A DNA stretch of 64,000 bases from Sophora flavescens (GCA_030762895.1 CM061068.1:152602811-152666810), one strand, 5' to 3'. Shown: positions 1 through 11,798, numbered from the stretch's first letter. Notes: generated by a model from the letters alone, not told the origin. Translations and numbers: made by a program.

Positions 1-393
1 AAGTTTATTTTCGAGTTCTGGTGCTCATTGCAAGTTTATTTTCGAGCTCCCAGGCTCGCTGCATATTAACTTTCCTGTTGGACGAGGATGTTCCGTCCAC
101 TGCAATTTTATTTTCAAACTGTAAGGTTTTCTTCTGAGCTCCTCACATTTTTGGACAAAATATGCGTTTATTTTCTATACTTGTTCATTACTACAATACA
201 TTAAAAGTCACGACTAATCATGTATTCTAGTATGCAACAAGTAAAGAGGGGCAACTGTGAACACCCATTTTTGTCCGTCTTCATTTTATTCTAATTTTGT
301 ATGTTATTATGTTTCAGGGAGACTAAAAATAATAGTGAAGAGAGAAAGAAGGAAAAGAAAATAATGAAGAAAGGAGGAGGCTCATAACTGATT
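1..393. other. repeat-derived leader, no gene
   Basis: No coding region can be supported. A 15-base phrase, aagtttattttcgag, occurs at 1 and again at 32, and one stray unit related to the large minisatellite downstream lies near 77-117 (ttggacgagg then ccgtccactgc). This suggests the start belongs to the same repeat-rich retroelement as the array that follows, but no element end is visible. Confidence 0.35.
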
Positions 394-1590
394 TGCTGTT
401 GGACGGTGAGGTCCAGTCCATTGCATTGCATTTGCTGTTGGACGGCGAGGTCCAATCCATTGCATTGCATTTGTTGTTGGACGGCGAGGTCCAGTCCATT
501 ACATTGCATTTGCTGTTGGACGGGAGGTCTCGACCATTGTATTTGTTGTTGGACAGCTAGGTCCTGTCCTTTGCATTGAATTCGTTGTTGGACGGGTCTA
601 GTCCATTGCATTGCATTTGCTGTTGGACGGCGAGGTCCAATCCATTACATTGCATTTTCTGTTGGACGGGAGGTCCCGTCCATTGTATTTGTTGTTGGAT
701 GGCGAGGTCCAGTGCATTGCATTGTATTTGCTGTTGGACGGCGAGGTTCAGTCCATTACATTGCATTTGCTGTTGGACGGGAGGTCCCGTCGATTGTATT
801 TGCTGTTGGACGGCGAGGTACCGTCCTTTGCATTGCATTAGATGTTAGACATGTCCAGTCCATTGTATTGCATTTGCTATTGGACAACGAGGTCCAGTCC
901 ATTACATTGCATTTGCTGTCGGACGGGAGGCCCCGTCCATTGTATTTTATGTTGGACGGCGAGGTCCAATCCATTACATTGCATTTTCTGTTGGACAGGA
1001 GGTCCCATCCATTGTATTTTCTGTTGGACGGCAAGGTCCCATCCATTTCATTGCATTTACTGTTGGACGGGGAGGTCCCGTCCATTCCATTGCATGTTTA
1101 AGTATCTGTTGGATGAGTAGGTCTTCCGTTGTATGTTTTAGTTTCTATTGGACGAGTAGGTCTTCCATTGTATGTTTAATTTTCTGTTGGACGGGAGGTC
1201 CCGTCCATTGTATTTTCTGTTGGACGGCGAGGTCCCGTCCATTGCATTGCATTTGTTGTTGGACGGGGAGGTCCCGTCCATTCCATTGCATGTTTTAATT
1301 TCTGTTGGACGAGTAGGTCTTCCTTTGTATGTTTAACTTTCTGATTGGACGAGTAGGTTTTCTATTGCATTTTAACTTTCTGTTGGACGCGTAGATCTTC
1401 CATTGCATTTTAGTTTCTGTTGGACGAGTAGGTCTTCCATTGCATACTTAATTTTATGATGGATGAGGAGGTTCCGTCCATTGCATGTGTAAACTTCTGT
1501 TGGATGAGGAGGTCCGTCCAATGCATATCTAATTTTGCATATCTAACTTTCTGTTGGACAGGGAGGTTCCGTCCACTACAATTTTATTTT
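394..1590. repeat. minisatellite of hairpin-like GGACGG...CCGTCC units
   Basis: About 30 imperfect tandem units of roughly 33-48 bases. Most contain tgttggacgg, then gaggtcc, then gtccattgcattgcat. Many units carry the inverted repeat GGACGGG-AGGT-CCCGTCC, a perfect 7-bp stem with a 4-base loop. Others have drifted to ggacggcgaggtccagtcc. From about 1110 the units change to ttggacgagtaggtcttcc and become more degenerate. Long open frames on both strands here (for instance 291-611 and 712-1101) come from unit lengths and low stop content, not from protein coding. The array probably belongs to an LTR retroelement, which is inference. Confidence 0.85.
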
Positions 1591-2422
1591 CAGGTTTGAG
1601 GCTAAAGAATAAAGAAAGAAGAAGAAGAAGAAGAAGATAATGAAGAAAGGACGAAGAAAAGAAGGAGAAAAGGACAATCAGCGAAAAGAAGAAAGGAGAT
1701 TGAGTTACTTCTCCTAACCCTAAAAACCCTATTTTACATATCAGACAAGACCTCTTTTCCTCCTCCCACTCTCCAACCGCTCCTGCGCCTCCTCTACCCA
1801 TTGGTTCTTCTTCTTCCTCATCTCCTCCCTCATTTTAACCTAGCAGCCCCACTCCTAATCCTAAAAAACCCATCTTACATATCAGACAAAACCCCCCATC
1901 TCCTTTTCTCTACAAACACGCAACCTTCACATCAAATCACCTCCTTTCCGCTGCTCGCGCCGCCCCCATCTGGACACACGCTATTTCTGCTCAGAACCAC
2001 CCCAAGCCTCGGATTTCGTGAAGACCAACCTTGAAGCCGCTAGGTAAGAAGAAGCATGAAGCCCTCTCCTCCATCTATAAAAATTGGAAAAAAAGGGAGA
2101 GGGGGAGAGGGAGATTTTTAACTGATATTTTCTTTGTGAAGAAAAGAGATTAGGGATTTGAGTTTTCTTTCTCTTCTCTATCATTAAAGTGGTTCCAAAT
2201 TCTCAGCAGAAGGAAGAGTTAAGAGAGTCAGTGAGATTGAAATGTGAAGGTTTTGATCTTGAAATCTTACCACTGGGAGAAAACAAAATCATTGTTATTC
2301 TGCTCTCATTTGGTAATCCTTGTTCTCTTTGTTGATATTATTCATAAGTTTCCCTTGACATTTTATTTTTCAGTGTCTCTGTTTATGACAAAAGAAAAAC
2401 CCATGGATATTGAAACTGAATT
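1591..2422. other. purine/pyrimidine-biased repeat DNA, no gene
   Basis: Begins with a GAA-rich stretch (1610-1690). It contains a degenerate repeated phrase, a ccctaaaaaccc-type run followed by ttacatatcagaca, at about 1720-1745 and 1858-1890, so part of it is an old local duplication. Frames such as 1801-2034 and 2244-2522 show no recognisable domain. It probably continues the retroelement sequence on either side. Confidence 0.35.
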
Positions 2423-2577
2423 AGTAAAATGTTTCACTTTGTCTCTGTTTGCTATGATGTTTTTGTACCTCTATCTACTAAATAAGTTGGTAAAATGTTT
2501 CATTTTTCTCTGTTTACTATGATGTTTGTGTCTCTGTTTACTGAATGATTTAGTAAAATATTTCATTGTTGTTCTAT
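2423..2577 (+). repeat. short degenerate tandem repeat (about 2.5 units)
   Basis: The phrase ttrgtaaaatgtttcaytt followed by ctctgttt-ctatgatgttt occurs twice and begins a third time near 2550. The period is about 65 bases. It is AT-rich with no coding signal. Confidence 0.5.
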
Positions 2578-2829
2578 TTTCATAAGGTAAAGTTACTTTT
2601 ACATAAAAAAAATAAAAGATGATCAATTAAATCCCCTTCAATCGGTTCCAAATACTTAATTAAAACAATGTTTTTTCGGGTTGCTCTATGACAAGTGTCA
2701 TGTTCAACGTTTTAGATTTTGAGGTTGCTCTGTGGACTTACGTGCCATGTTCAACCTCACTTAGCTCCAAAAAATTCACAACAAGTAAAACAAATATTTT
2801 CAAAGTTATTAATAATTTATACAACTAAT

Positions 2830-3023
2830 TTTGGGTAACCATTTTATGGATGTTCTAGGGTGCCGTGGGGTTAAGTCTCCATGCCTTCCCTAGACATAAT
2901 CAACTCCCGAACCCAAAGCTTTTTCTTAAATGGATTTCCAACTTCCCTGAAATTAAATAAAGTTGGTGGCGACTCCATGTTTTCTCTCTAAAAAGAAAAA
3001 CTAGTCCTTTTTTGTTCGCTACA
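2830..3023 (+). mobile_element. end of a Tat/Ogre-like LTR, cut at 3023
   Basis: The run gttaagtctccatgccttcc, then caactcccgaaccc, then aaagttggtggcgactcc, then ttttttgttcgct resembles, from memory, the 3' part of LTRs of Tat/Ogre-type Ty3/gypsy elements in legumes. It stops at 3023, exactly where homology to the second large repeat copy begins. Either the element inserted at that point or a breakpoint joined them. No target-site duplication can be checked because its other end is outside the window. Confidence 0.4.
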
Positions 3024-3493
3024 ATACCTCACCCACCACGTGTAAGAGCCTCAAAGACCTCTAGCACCCTCCCTCACACCTCTGAATACCTCACACGTGC
3101 TTTTGAGCCTAAAGTTGCATGCCAAAGGAATATAACACCCTTTAGAATAGAAGGATACATCACCTTCTAAGCAGAGGGATACATCACCCTCATCCTAGGG
3201 ATACCACACCCTATTTTTGAGTTGACACGCATTGAAGTCCTATAAATATGATGATCTTAACACATTTTGCTCATAGAGGATTATCAGCTCAAGAGTGTAT
3301 TTTCATGTATCCTCTCCTCTTTTATTTTCAACCAAGATACTCACTTTTATAGCGTTTTGAAAATATGACGGTTGTACCTTAATAAAGGAAATAACCAATT
3401 TTAGTAAACTAGCCTTTTTTTCATATTATAACCGTTGCTAATTGATTGTGAAAGTAAAGATTAACTATCCTCATGAGTATTGATTGATAGCAT

Positions 3494-3502
3494 ATGTAAA
3501 AA
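3494..3502 (+). repeat. 9-bp target-site duplication of the MULE (left)
   Basis: The bases atgtaaaaa immediately precede the left inverted repeat and recur exactly at 8694-8702. Confidence 0.9.
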
Positions 3503-3795
3503 GAGTTCAGATCCTCTCCATTCCCTCTACTAAATGGAGAGTCCAGTCCCTCTCATCTTGGCCGTACACGTGGCAAACATGGAAATCAATGGCTCGGATT
3601 TATCAAGCTTTATTTTATTTTAAATTTTAAAATAAAAAACCAGAAATCAAAATTCTCTTCCTCACTTTGAAAGACGCACGCTGTAGGTTCTGCCCCTACC
3701 CCTTCATCCTTCTGCTCGCCGCCGGGGTGGAGGAAGGAGCTCACCGAGCACGCTGCCGCTCAGCTCAGCACGAGACTGAACGACCGCCCACCACA
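3503..3795 (+). repeat. MULE left terminal inverted repeat
   Basis: It is complementary to 8405-8693 with scattered mismatches, including the tetrad region gagcagaaggatgaaggggt / ccccttcatccttctgctc. The inner end is vague. A roughly 65-base unit (ggagctc...gagactgaacg) is repeated in diverged form at 3738-3790 and 3808-3865. Confidence 0.85.
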
Positions 3796-5659
3796 GTGGA
3801 AGCAGGAGCTCGCTGTGCACGTCGAACACACCGCCGCTCGACCCAGTGCGAGACTAAACGGACACCGCCCCCCTCACCCATTTAACATCGTCGCCTCACC
3901 ACTTCGGTCGTCGGTCAATGCCTACTCCTGCATCGCCGCGTCCATGCCTCTATTCTGCCAGTCCCTTTCATCCTGACTGATATTCTGCCAGTCCCTTTCA
4001 TCCTGTGCCTTGATATAAGACCATTGTACAAGAATTCCATTTTTATTTTTATGTTTTATTGTATCAATTACCTTGTATCAATATTGTCTACAGCAAGTTC
4101 TACTTTGTTTTTGTGTACAACAGGGGTCAAATATGATATAAGACCATTGTACAAGAATTCAAATTAATTAATTTTTTTGTTCTAATGTAGCAATGTTGTG
4201 TACAGCATAATGTTTTGTTTCTTTGTACAGTAGTTGTTCCAAATCTGATATAGGACAATTGTACAAGAAACTTGGACAATTGACATTTAACTAAACATTA
4301 ATCTTTCATAATGTCAGAATGTTGTGCTGCAAGGCATTCACATTTACTTTGACAATGTTGCGGTGGCTAGAATTATCTCACAGTATGATCTTGATAAGCC
4401 TCAAGGCATTAAAAATTTAGTGTCAATAATTTATAAGCAAATACACAGACTATCTCAATTTAAGATGTCTTTTGAATAATACACAGATTGCTCTGTGTAA
4501 AGCTTGTAACGGAGACAATATGATATAATATTTGATAATTCCAATGATATTTCATGTCCAATAATCTGTACCTATTTTCAAAAAATTACAAAATATATCC
4601 ACGGTGTAAGCAATACCTATTCCCAAAAAAGGTGTCCAATTAACCAATACCTGCTACATATAAAAAACACATTAGGTTGTAAATACCCTAAACAAATTCA
4701 AACCCAAAAAATATGTCCACTATGTCTAAAAGAAGTTGAACATCCCCATTGCACTGTCATCTTGACCTGATTGTGTCGTTTGGATTGTAGTCCCATGTAG
4801 ACTTGGATTCAAAACTTGGCTTCCACATCCACTTTGATTCCCAATTTGCTGCATACGATCAGTTGTTGCTTGAGATTGTTCCTACATAGTTGATGGTATA
4901 AGTAATATGTATTATAAATATGAAATAGTATTATTTAAGTATGGAATAAATTACCATATTTTCTTGAGGCGTTTGCTTTTTCTATGACAAGTTTGCCTTT
5001 CTCTTTCAAGCCAATATCTCAACCCAATTTTTAGGTCGTTTTGTACTCTTATTTGAGCAGACTCGCTTCTTTATGCCTTTAGCCCCACCAACTTTCTTAG
5101 AGTTCACATTGTTTTCATTTTTGCCACTTCTAATTGATATGGATACATGACACATTCCAATTGATTCTCCAACCACATACTTTTTAGCCAACATGTTGTC
5201 AATTATTTTGTTGGACTCTTCATAAACTTTGGATAAAAATGTGTAAGTCTCATCAGATTCAGATGCTCTGTTTGTCAATTTAACCATTCGAGGACATAAC
5301 TCATTGTATCGCTTCATGAAATGGGCTTTTATGTCCAAATCAATATGTTGTCCTTTCCAATTTAGATTACTTCCCAATCTTGTTTCTCTTGTCCATCACT
5401 TCAGTATATAGTGTTGAGGAATTAGCTTAATATTCATGATGTGACACCCGGGGCCGACGGGGGAGTGGTCGTCGGTGCAAGAGGTACGATCAAGGAGCGG
5501 CTCCTGGCAGGCTTCTAGGCGGAGGAACACATGAATGAACCGATTACACATCGGAATGAGAGGGATCCTAAGATTGTGTAGGAATGGGACTATACAGGGG
5601 TGGATGGTTTATATGAATTGATTGGTACTACCTATACTAACAAGATGCATCTTCTTTTC

Positions 5660-5758
5660 GAGATCCCATCACTTGAGAACTCCATAGTAAAGCGTGCTTG
5701 ACTTGGAGCAATTCTGGGATGGGTGACCTCCTGGGAAGTTTTCCCAGGATGCGTGTGA
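5660..5758 (+). other. 5S rRNA-like block in Cassandra 5' LTR
   Basis: It matches the plant 5S gene over gatcccatcac, gaactcc, a diverged A-box (agtaaagcgtgc instead of agttaagcgtgc), and the C-box ggatgggtgacctcctggg. The middle of the 5S sequence is replaced. This is an LTR promoter segment, not a 5S rRNA gene. Confidence 0.9.
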
Positions 5759-6138
5759 GTGAGGACAAAGCAAACTGAAAAGACCCGTGTTGGTCTGTGG
5801 GGTCAGTTGTCTATCCATAAAGCAGTCAGGGATGTTACAAATGGTATCATAGCGGCACCTCTCCTAGTACGGTGTGGTTCGGGGACGAACCCAGCGGAAG
5901 CTAGGGGGCATGTGACACCCGGGGCCGACAGGGGCGGGGAGTGGTCGTCGGTGCAAGAAGGCACGATCAAGGAGCGGCTCCTGGCAGGCTTCTAGGCGAA
6001 GGGACACGTGAATGAACCAATTAAACAACGGAATGAGAGGGATCCTAAGACTGTGTAGGTATGGGACTATACAGGGGTGGAGGGTTTATTTGAATTGATT
6101 GGTACTACCTATACTAACAAGAAGCATCTTATTTTCGA

Positions 6139-6237
6139 GAGCCCATCACTTAAGAACTCCACAGTTAAGCGTGCTTGACTTGGAGCAATTCTGGGATGGG
6201 TGACCTCCTGGGAAGTTTTCCCAGGAAGCGTGTGAGT
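6139..6237 (+). other. 5S rRNA-like block in Cassandra 3' LTR
   Basis: Same block as in the other LTR, but with an intact A-box (agttaagcgtgc) and C-box (gggtgacctcctgggaag). Confidence 0.9.
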
Positions 6238-8404
6238 GAGGACAAAGCATGCTGAAAAGACTTGTGTTGGTCTGTGGGGTCAGTTGTCAATCCATAAAGC
6301 AGTCAGGGATGTTACACATGACATCCAAAACTTTCAAAGCATGATTGAATAAATTACCATGTGTCTCAAATTTACGACAATCACAAGCAACCTTCAGATC
6401 TATAAGATTACCCATTACAAAACGCTCCTTATTGTTATCATAATTTGTAACAACATAAAACCCTGGGTTCAACTCCCTTATTCAAGTCCCTTAAAATTCC
6501 TCATATTCCGCTTGGAATTCCTCAAAAATCTTTGAAGTGTAAATGTTTCCAGCTTGTATGAGCATAGGGGCCTTCTTCATCATCAATCTTGGCAACTTAT
6601 GTCTTGACTCAAAATCTGCTTGACTCATTGTTCTGTTTTCCATTGACAACCCTTTCAAAGTGTGTGAAAAATTGTACTAAATTTAGATCTGACTTCAAAT
6701 GGTTTTTCAAATCAGCATTAAAGCTCTCACTCAATTGAGTAGGTCTCATACCTGCAATGAAAGTTTGCCGAACATAAGCCCATGCCCATTTTTCCTTCAA
6801 TTGAAAAATCATATGTAGCCATGAATCATCTAGAACATTATGCTTAACAAGTAAAGCATTCCATGCACTCAAAAATTCATATTCCTTTTCATGTAGATAA
6901 ATGTATGCTTCAAAATCTGAGCAGAATTGTGAATTCTTTTGATATAGATGATTCACATGCCTTAGGGCATTTTCTCTAATATGCCATGTGCATAATCCAT
7001 GAAATGTTTCTGCCATAACTAAAGAAATAGCCTTAGCCATTGCTGCATCTTGATCTATTAGAATTGTTTTAGGCTTTTCTCCACACATTGTTTTGAGAAA
7101 AGTTTCAAATAACCATTGAAAAGAAGGGATTGTTTCATCATACAACAATGTTGCCCCAAAAACAACTGTGTGCCTGTGATTATTAAGTCTGACAAATACT
7201 CCCAACGGTCGATAGTCCTTATTTGTCTTGTATGTGGTGTCAAAAGTGAGGACGTCACCGAAGTACCCATAATCATTTATCATTTGTGCATCCCCCCAAA
7301 ATATATTTGTTATTTGCTCTTCAACATCGATTTGAAAGTCATAAAAGAAGGAAGGATTTTCACTTTGTCGTTTGAAATACATCAACAATGCACCCACTTC
7401 ACCATACCTTAGCGACTACTTCCTTCTGGTTCGAAGGTAGTTCTTAAGGTCTTGTCTTGTGTAACCAATAGTGTCTATTCCACCAGCTTGGTTGGACACG
7501 TATTCATGAAAATCCTTTGGTGTTAATCCAGATTCCTTAGCCAATTCAATTTGTGATGCTTGTGAGTCAGATACGTGTCGATGAGAGCGAATCATATGGA
7601 CATGTTTTGGCGGTTGAAGAGGGTGATTGTGTTGAGCTACAAAGTCAGTAACCTTGTATTTCTCGATCTTCCTATCAAATGAACTAACCATACGCGCTTC
7701 ACATCCTGTTCTAGTTTCTGCTCTAGGCTCTTTTACCAAGTGGTCTCGTTTGTCAGCACCTCGTTTACCTTCTTTGAAGCATGTGAATCTTCTTGAAGTG
7801 ATAATTCCATCCTTTTTGCTTTTATTTGCATATTCTCTACGAATACCAAACCCAATCCTCCTATTGTACACATTATAAAAATCATAAGCCACTTTCTCTG
7901 ATTCAAACTCCATCTCCAATAGTGGCGTATAGTCGACAACACTTTCTTGCCCATGTTGCACAATTTTTTCATGACTATTGTTGACCCATTTATCTACACC
8001 ATCATCTATTGGAATTGATGAAGCATTCATGGTTTCTGAAGGAAAAAAATAAAAATAGAAACATTAGTTTAATGATCATATAAAAATGGAACCTTTTTAC
8101 CATGACTGAAAAAATATGAGCTTTATTAAACTGTAAGTAAAAAATAAAAAACTACAAAAGTTAGGTATTGAAATTCACTGTACAATCTGTATAGCCACTA
8201 AGACAATAATTTTTTTTTAAAAAAAGTAAAAAAGATTAGAGTTGAAGGGGAGCGCGGTATGCGATAATGTGAATTTGTGATCTTACCAGATATGAAGGGG
8301 GCGGCGAAACCGAGGCTGGGCGGCGATGAGGCTAGCGGCGGCGAGGCTCAGGTGTGGGAAGAGATGGTGGTTCAGGCGTGCGCAGAGATGTGGTCCAAGC
8401 GGAG

Positions 8405-8693
8405 GTGCGGTGGCCGTTCAGTCTCGTGCTGGGCCGAGCGGCGGCATGCGCGACGAGCTCCTTCTTCCTCGGCGGCGGCGAGCAGAAGGATGAAGGGGTA
8501 GGGGCAGAACCTGCAGCACGCGTGTTTCAAAGTGAGGAAGAGATTTTTGATTTTTGGTTTTTATTTTAAAATTTAAAATAAAATAAAGCTTGATAAATCT
8601 GAGCCATTTATTTCCATGTCTACCACTTGTATGGCCAGGATGGGAGAGACTGGACTCTCCGTTTAATAGAGGGAATGGAGAGGATCTGAACTC
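8405..8693 (-). repeat. MULE right terminal inverted repeat
   Basis: Inverted complement of 3503-3795, ending gaggatctgaactc at 8693 and followed by the target-site copy atgtaaaaa (8694-8702). It would contain the transposase promoter and 5' leader. Confidence 0.85.
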
Positions 8694-8702
8694 ATGTAAA
8701 AA

Positions 8703-9599
8703 GGTTTGGTCAATTGAATAATAATCATAAGCATCATTTTGAAAACTTGCAACAGATTGAATAATTTGAAATCCATTGAAACAGACGGTTGATTTAATTA
8801 ATATTGCAAAGCAATTTATCTTTAATGGTTTCCAAGTTACAATCTTTCAAAATAAATGTAAAATGCGTACATTCACGTTGGTCATGTTTAAATTCAAAAA
8901 AGAATCTAATAGATTTGCATTCAGTGTATGAATATGTAGAATTTGCTTTAAGGACAAATAAGGAACGTACTTAGAAAAGTAAGCTATTCAAGTTGTGAGA
9001 TTCTAGACATTGAGAGAAAAAAGAATTTGATTCAAAAAAATATAAATTAAATACATAATATATATATATATGATCAATTGTTTAATATTTTGAAATTTGA
9101 TATCAATTTAAAAACACTTTGCAATTTAAATGTTTGGTTAAAAACTTTTTACCCAAAAGTATAACATTTTAGTTAAATTGATTAAATGAACCTGAGTTAT
9201 AATCACGATTCTCTTACACTAGCATCTAAGACCTAATATAATTATCCAATCTTACTTGAGGTCTTGATGCTTGAAAATTTGGCGCTCTTAACATAGTTGT
9301 TTCTTATTTTGCTAGCCTTTGAGTACCTGCATGCTTGAAAATTATTTTTCTTTTTATCCTACATGCTTATAGTGTTTGTCAATCATCAAAACATAATAAA
9401 GTATATACTTACAAGCTTCTTATCCTTCTCCTCTCAAAACCCATTTTGCACCATATTCTAAATCCATCAAATGGTTCAAAATATATGATTTTTCTTCTGA
9501 TTGACTTTATCGGTTTCTCATTTGAAGGGTTTTATTTTATTTTTTAAAAGAATCTTGATGATTATACCATGCCCGTGTTTGATCTTTTTCTCTCCGAGC
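8703..9599. other. AT-rich spacer, no gene seen
   Basis: Intergenic DNA shared with copy 2 (32821-33729). It contains a short AT run near 9057-9070. The frame 9335-9547 is low complexity with no domain. Nothing else is recognisable. Confidence 0.5.
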
Positions 9600-9852
9600 G
9601 AGTCACCATTTTGGTTGATTAAATTGTAAGACGTTGGCAAGTTGGTCTATCACATTAAGAAATAGGTAAAAATATCCTCCAAATTAGAAAAAGTCAATCA
9701 TATTGATCCAATTTGGTGATGTTTTTCAATTTGAAGACCATAACATAATAAACGTTTTTTAATTTGGGGGACGTTTTTGCTTATATTTCTTAATATGAGG
9801 GATCAACTTATCATCGCCCTATAAATTCAGAGACCAAAATGGTAATTCACTC
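9600..9852. mobile_element. MITE-like inverted repeat (copy 1)
   Basis: The left arm gagtcaccattttggt and the right arm accaaaatggtaattcactc are imperfect inverted repeats. Pairing continues inwards through cacattaagaaata / tatttcttaatatg, giving arms of about 80-100 bases. The copy 2 equivalent is 33730-33982. The target-site duplication is not clear, so the superfamily is unassigned. Confidence 0.55.
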
Positions 9853-10076
9853 CCTTGTTAATCTTTAATACTACCTTTTGGATATGAAACCCCTTTTGGA
9901 TCTACTTGTGATGGATCTGAAAACAAGGGTGTGATTTTTTTTAATTATTTTTTTCACGGACCAGAGATTTGTTTTGCATTGTGAAATCTCGTGGATCACT
10001 TTGATGGGAAAGGTGATTGATGGTATTATGCACCAGGTCTAAAAAGGTTGGAGCAAAAGTTTGAAGTTCACACAGG

Positions 10077-11520
10077 AAACACAAGAAGGGGGGTTGAATT
10101 GTATTTCTTAATAGATTTTCGAAAAAAGTATTTTCTCAAACATTTTACAAACAAAACAATAACAACAACACATAAACAGGAAAACGTTTTAGAAGAGTTA
10201 ACAAACTCAGATTCAAAGCCCCACGGTATAAACAAAGACTGTAAAAGATAAGGGTTTAGAAGATTCACGCAAATGATTTATCCCGGTTCACTCTCTTCCA
10301 ATCAAGAGCTACGTACAGTCCCTTCTACCTGAAGGTTTTTATCCATTGTTTTCCAAATAGATTACAAGTATTCAACATATCTTCAGGCTACAAGTATTCT
10401 TTCTCTACCAAGCCTCTTTATCTAAGAACTCACTATGTGTGAGGATTTGAAAGTTTTTTATCAGGAAGAATACAACTGAGAAAATTCAAATGAAATTTGA
10501 TCAGAGATTTATCACTTTGAAGATTTCACAGCTTGATAATAATCTTCTCTTGAGATCGTCTACAATATATAGACATCTTCATCTATTCTTCAACGGTCTT
10601 GAGAAAATATCCGTTTACAGATAGCATTATATGCATAAGAACCGTTGAGACTGATAACTTGATATGCTTTATGGAGAAGTGCTCTTGTTTATCAGAAGAA
10701 TGCTAAAAGTAGAGATGTCACTTCTCTGTTGTACCAAAGGTTGCTTTTTGACTTTCCTTCTTTGTACTTGACTTGATCTTTACAGTAATGTAGATGGCAG
10801 AGTACAAAGGTTTATGGTTTCCATGGTACGAAGTTCATTTAACCGAGAGATAAAGATTATTTAAAAAAAGAAGAAGCATCAAGGGTAAAAAGACATATAT
10901 TCTTTGAATTAAATAAGCAATCATTTGAAATAAATACGCTTAAGCTTGGACGGGTTCACGTTTTTAAAACTAGTGGACGCGCAGGTCTTTGGACGTGCAA
11001 GATTAACTTATTAGAGAGATATGCTCGTCTATTGATAATGTGTCTATAGACTTTTCATCTCATTTCGATAGTTGGACGTGCTACACTTAAGAGCTCGTCT
11101 ACTGACGTGACGTCTACTGAGATTTCGTCTATCAAGTCTTTGAACTTGTTATATTTCAAAGTCTTTTCTACTTGATTCTTCTCTAGCAGCTCGTCTACCT
11201 TAGTTAATTCTAAGACCTCGTCTATCTTGATTTTACGATCATGTCTACCAAAAGGCTAATAGACTCAAAATTTTACCAAGAGTTGTAAACCCGTCCAAAG
11301 GATTGAGATAGAATCTGATAGATTCCATGCATTAAAATAAAGTTCCTATGACTTGTATAAAACAAATATTCCCTACATACTTATAACAAACAAGTTAGAT
11401 CTTTGACAACACTTTGCCATATAAATTTAACATTTTTGTTGACAACAAAACTTAAGAGATTATTTTAATCCAAAACCACTTTGATTCTAACAAAGTTTAG
11501 GCACCAAAGACATTTAGACA
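10077..11520. mobile_element. dispersed LTR-like repeat (copy 1)
   Basis: Begins near gaaacacaagaaggggggtt and runs to about aaagtttaggcaccaaagac. It contains repeated GTCTAC/GGACG phrases (cgtctactga, ttggacgtgc) around 10950-11290. The same left edge appears at about 34206 (copy 2) and at 60752 beside the SIRE-like remnant, so it is a dispersed family with at least three members here. It may be a solo LTR or LTR fragment of a Ty1/copia element. No PBS, PPT or coding sequence was seen inside. Confidence 0.45.
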
Positions 11521-11798
11521 TGGATGTCCCTTTACCCTTTTTGATGATTGGTGATATTGGTAAGTTATCTCCCTTCCCACTCTCTCTCAAATGATGGGAT
11601 GGAGAGGGGTGGTGGAGTCATGCGGTGGCTAAATCTATGATGGTTGCTAAAGATGTTTTGATGATTAGGGTAGAAATGGATTTTTACAACAAAAAATTAT
11701 AACCTACGAAATTACCTATACTTGATAGTACAAGAATGTATCACATTGTCAAATGCTTGATGCTAGAAGCCTACTTAAAACATTCATAATGTCGGTTG

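Larger units (their letters stand above)
5440..6316 (+). mobile_element. Cassandra TRIM retrotransposon, copy 1
   Basis: Two direct LTRs (5440-5839, 400 bp; 5911-6316, 406 bp) start tgtgacacccgg and end gatgttaca. They enclose a 71-bp interior with an initiator-Met primer-binding site (tggtatcatagc at 5842-5853, one base off tggtatcagagc) and a purine tract (agctaggggg) just before the second LTR. The 5-bp direct repeat catga flanks it (5435-5439, 6317-6321). Each LTR carries a 5S-rRNA-like Pol III promoter block, the defining feature of Cassandra. There is no coding capacity, so mobility would need proteins in trans. It lies inside the MULE transposase gene. Confidence 0.95.
5006..8035 (-). 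pseudogene. FAR1/MURA-like MULE transposase, broken (copy 1)
   Basis: Read from 8030 downwards. Residues 1-204 (8030-7416) are a FAR1 DNA-binding domain, with YDFYNVYNRRIGFGIRR, RRFTCFKEGKR and a distal HNHPL zinc-ligand motif. After an in-frame TAG (7418-7416) the same frame continues through the MULE DDE domain (to 6609), with VLTFDTTYKTN, TILIDQDAAM and GLCTWHIREN. A frameshifted stretch then leads to a SWIM-type finger (6472-6317, CDCRKFETHG) in which the third cysteine is replaced by phenylalanine (LFNH). Cassandra is inserted directly after this. The C-terminal part (RYNELCPRMVKL) resumes at 5377-5006. A splice acceptor (ttccttcag) lies just upstream of the ATG and a donor at 8286, giving a 5' leader intron at 8036-8286. 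Stops, a frameshift and the insertion make it a pseudogene. Confidence 0.9.
3503..8693 (-). mobile_element. FAR1-type Mutator-like element (MULE), copy 1
   Basis: The element starts gagttcagatcctctcc at 3503 and ends with the inverted complement at 8693. Terminal inverted repeats are about 290 bp. A perfect 9-bp direct repeat, atgtaaaaa, flanks it at 3494-3502 and 8694-8702, which is the Mutator-superfamily signature. Inside is a minus-strand FAR1/MURA-like transposase gene, now broken, and a complete Cassandra element. GC-rich blocks (3660-3960, 8290-8530) sit just inside the ends. The element is 5.19 kb and shared with copy 2, so it inserted before the segmental duplication. It cannot make its own transposase now. 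Confidence 0.92.

Noticed and set aside
291..1298. Long open frames on both strands in the minisatellite
   Set aside because: They are periodic translations of the repeat unit with no domain and exist in several phases at once.
5660..6237. 5S rRNA genes
   Set aside because: The 5S-like blocks lie inside Cassandra LTRs, lack the central 5S sequence, and are flanked by LTR ends, PBS and target repeats.
7116..7412. Plus-strand frame of 98 codons, conserved in copy 2
   Set aside because: It is the antisense shadow of the MULE transposase DDE domain.
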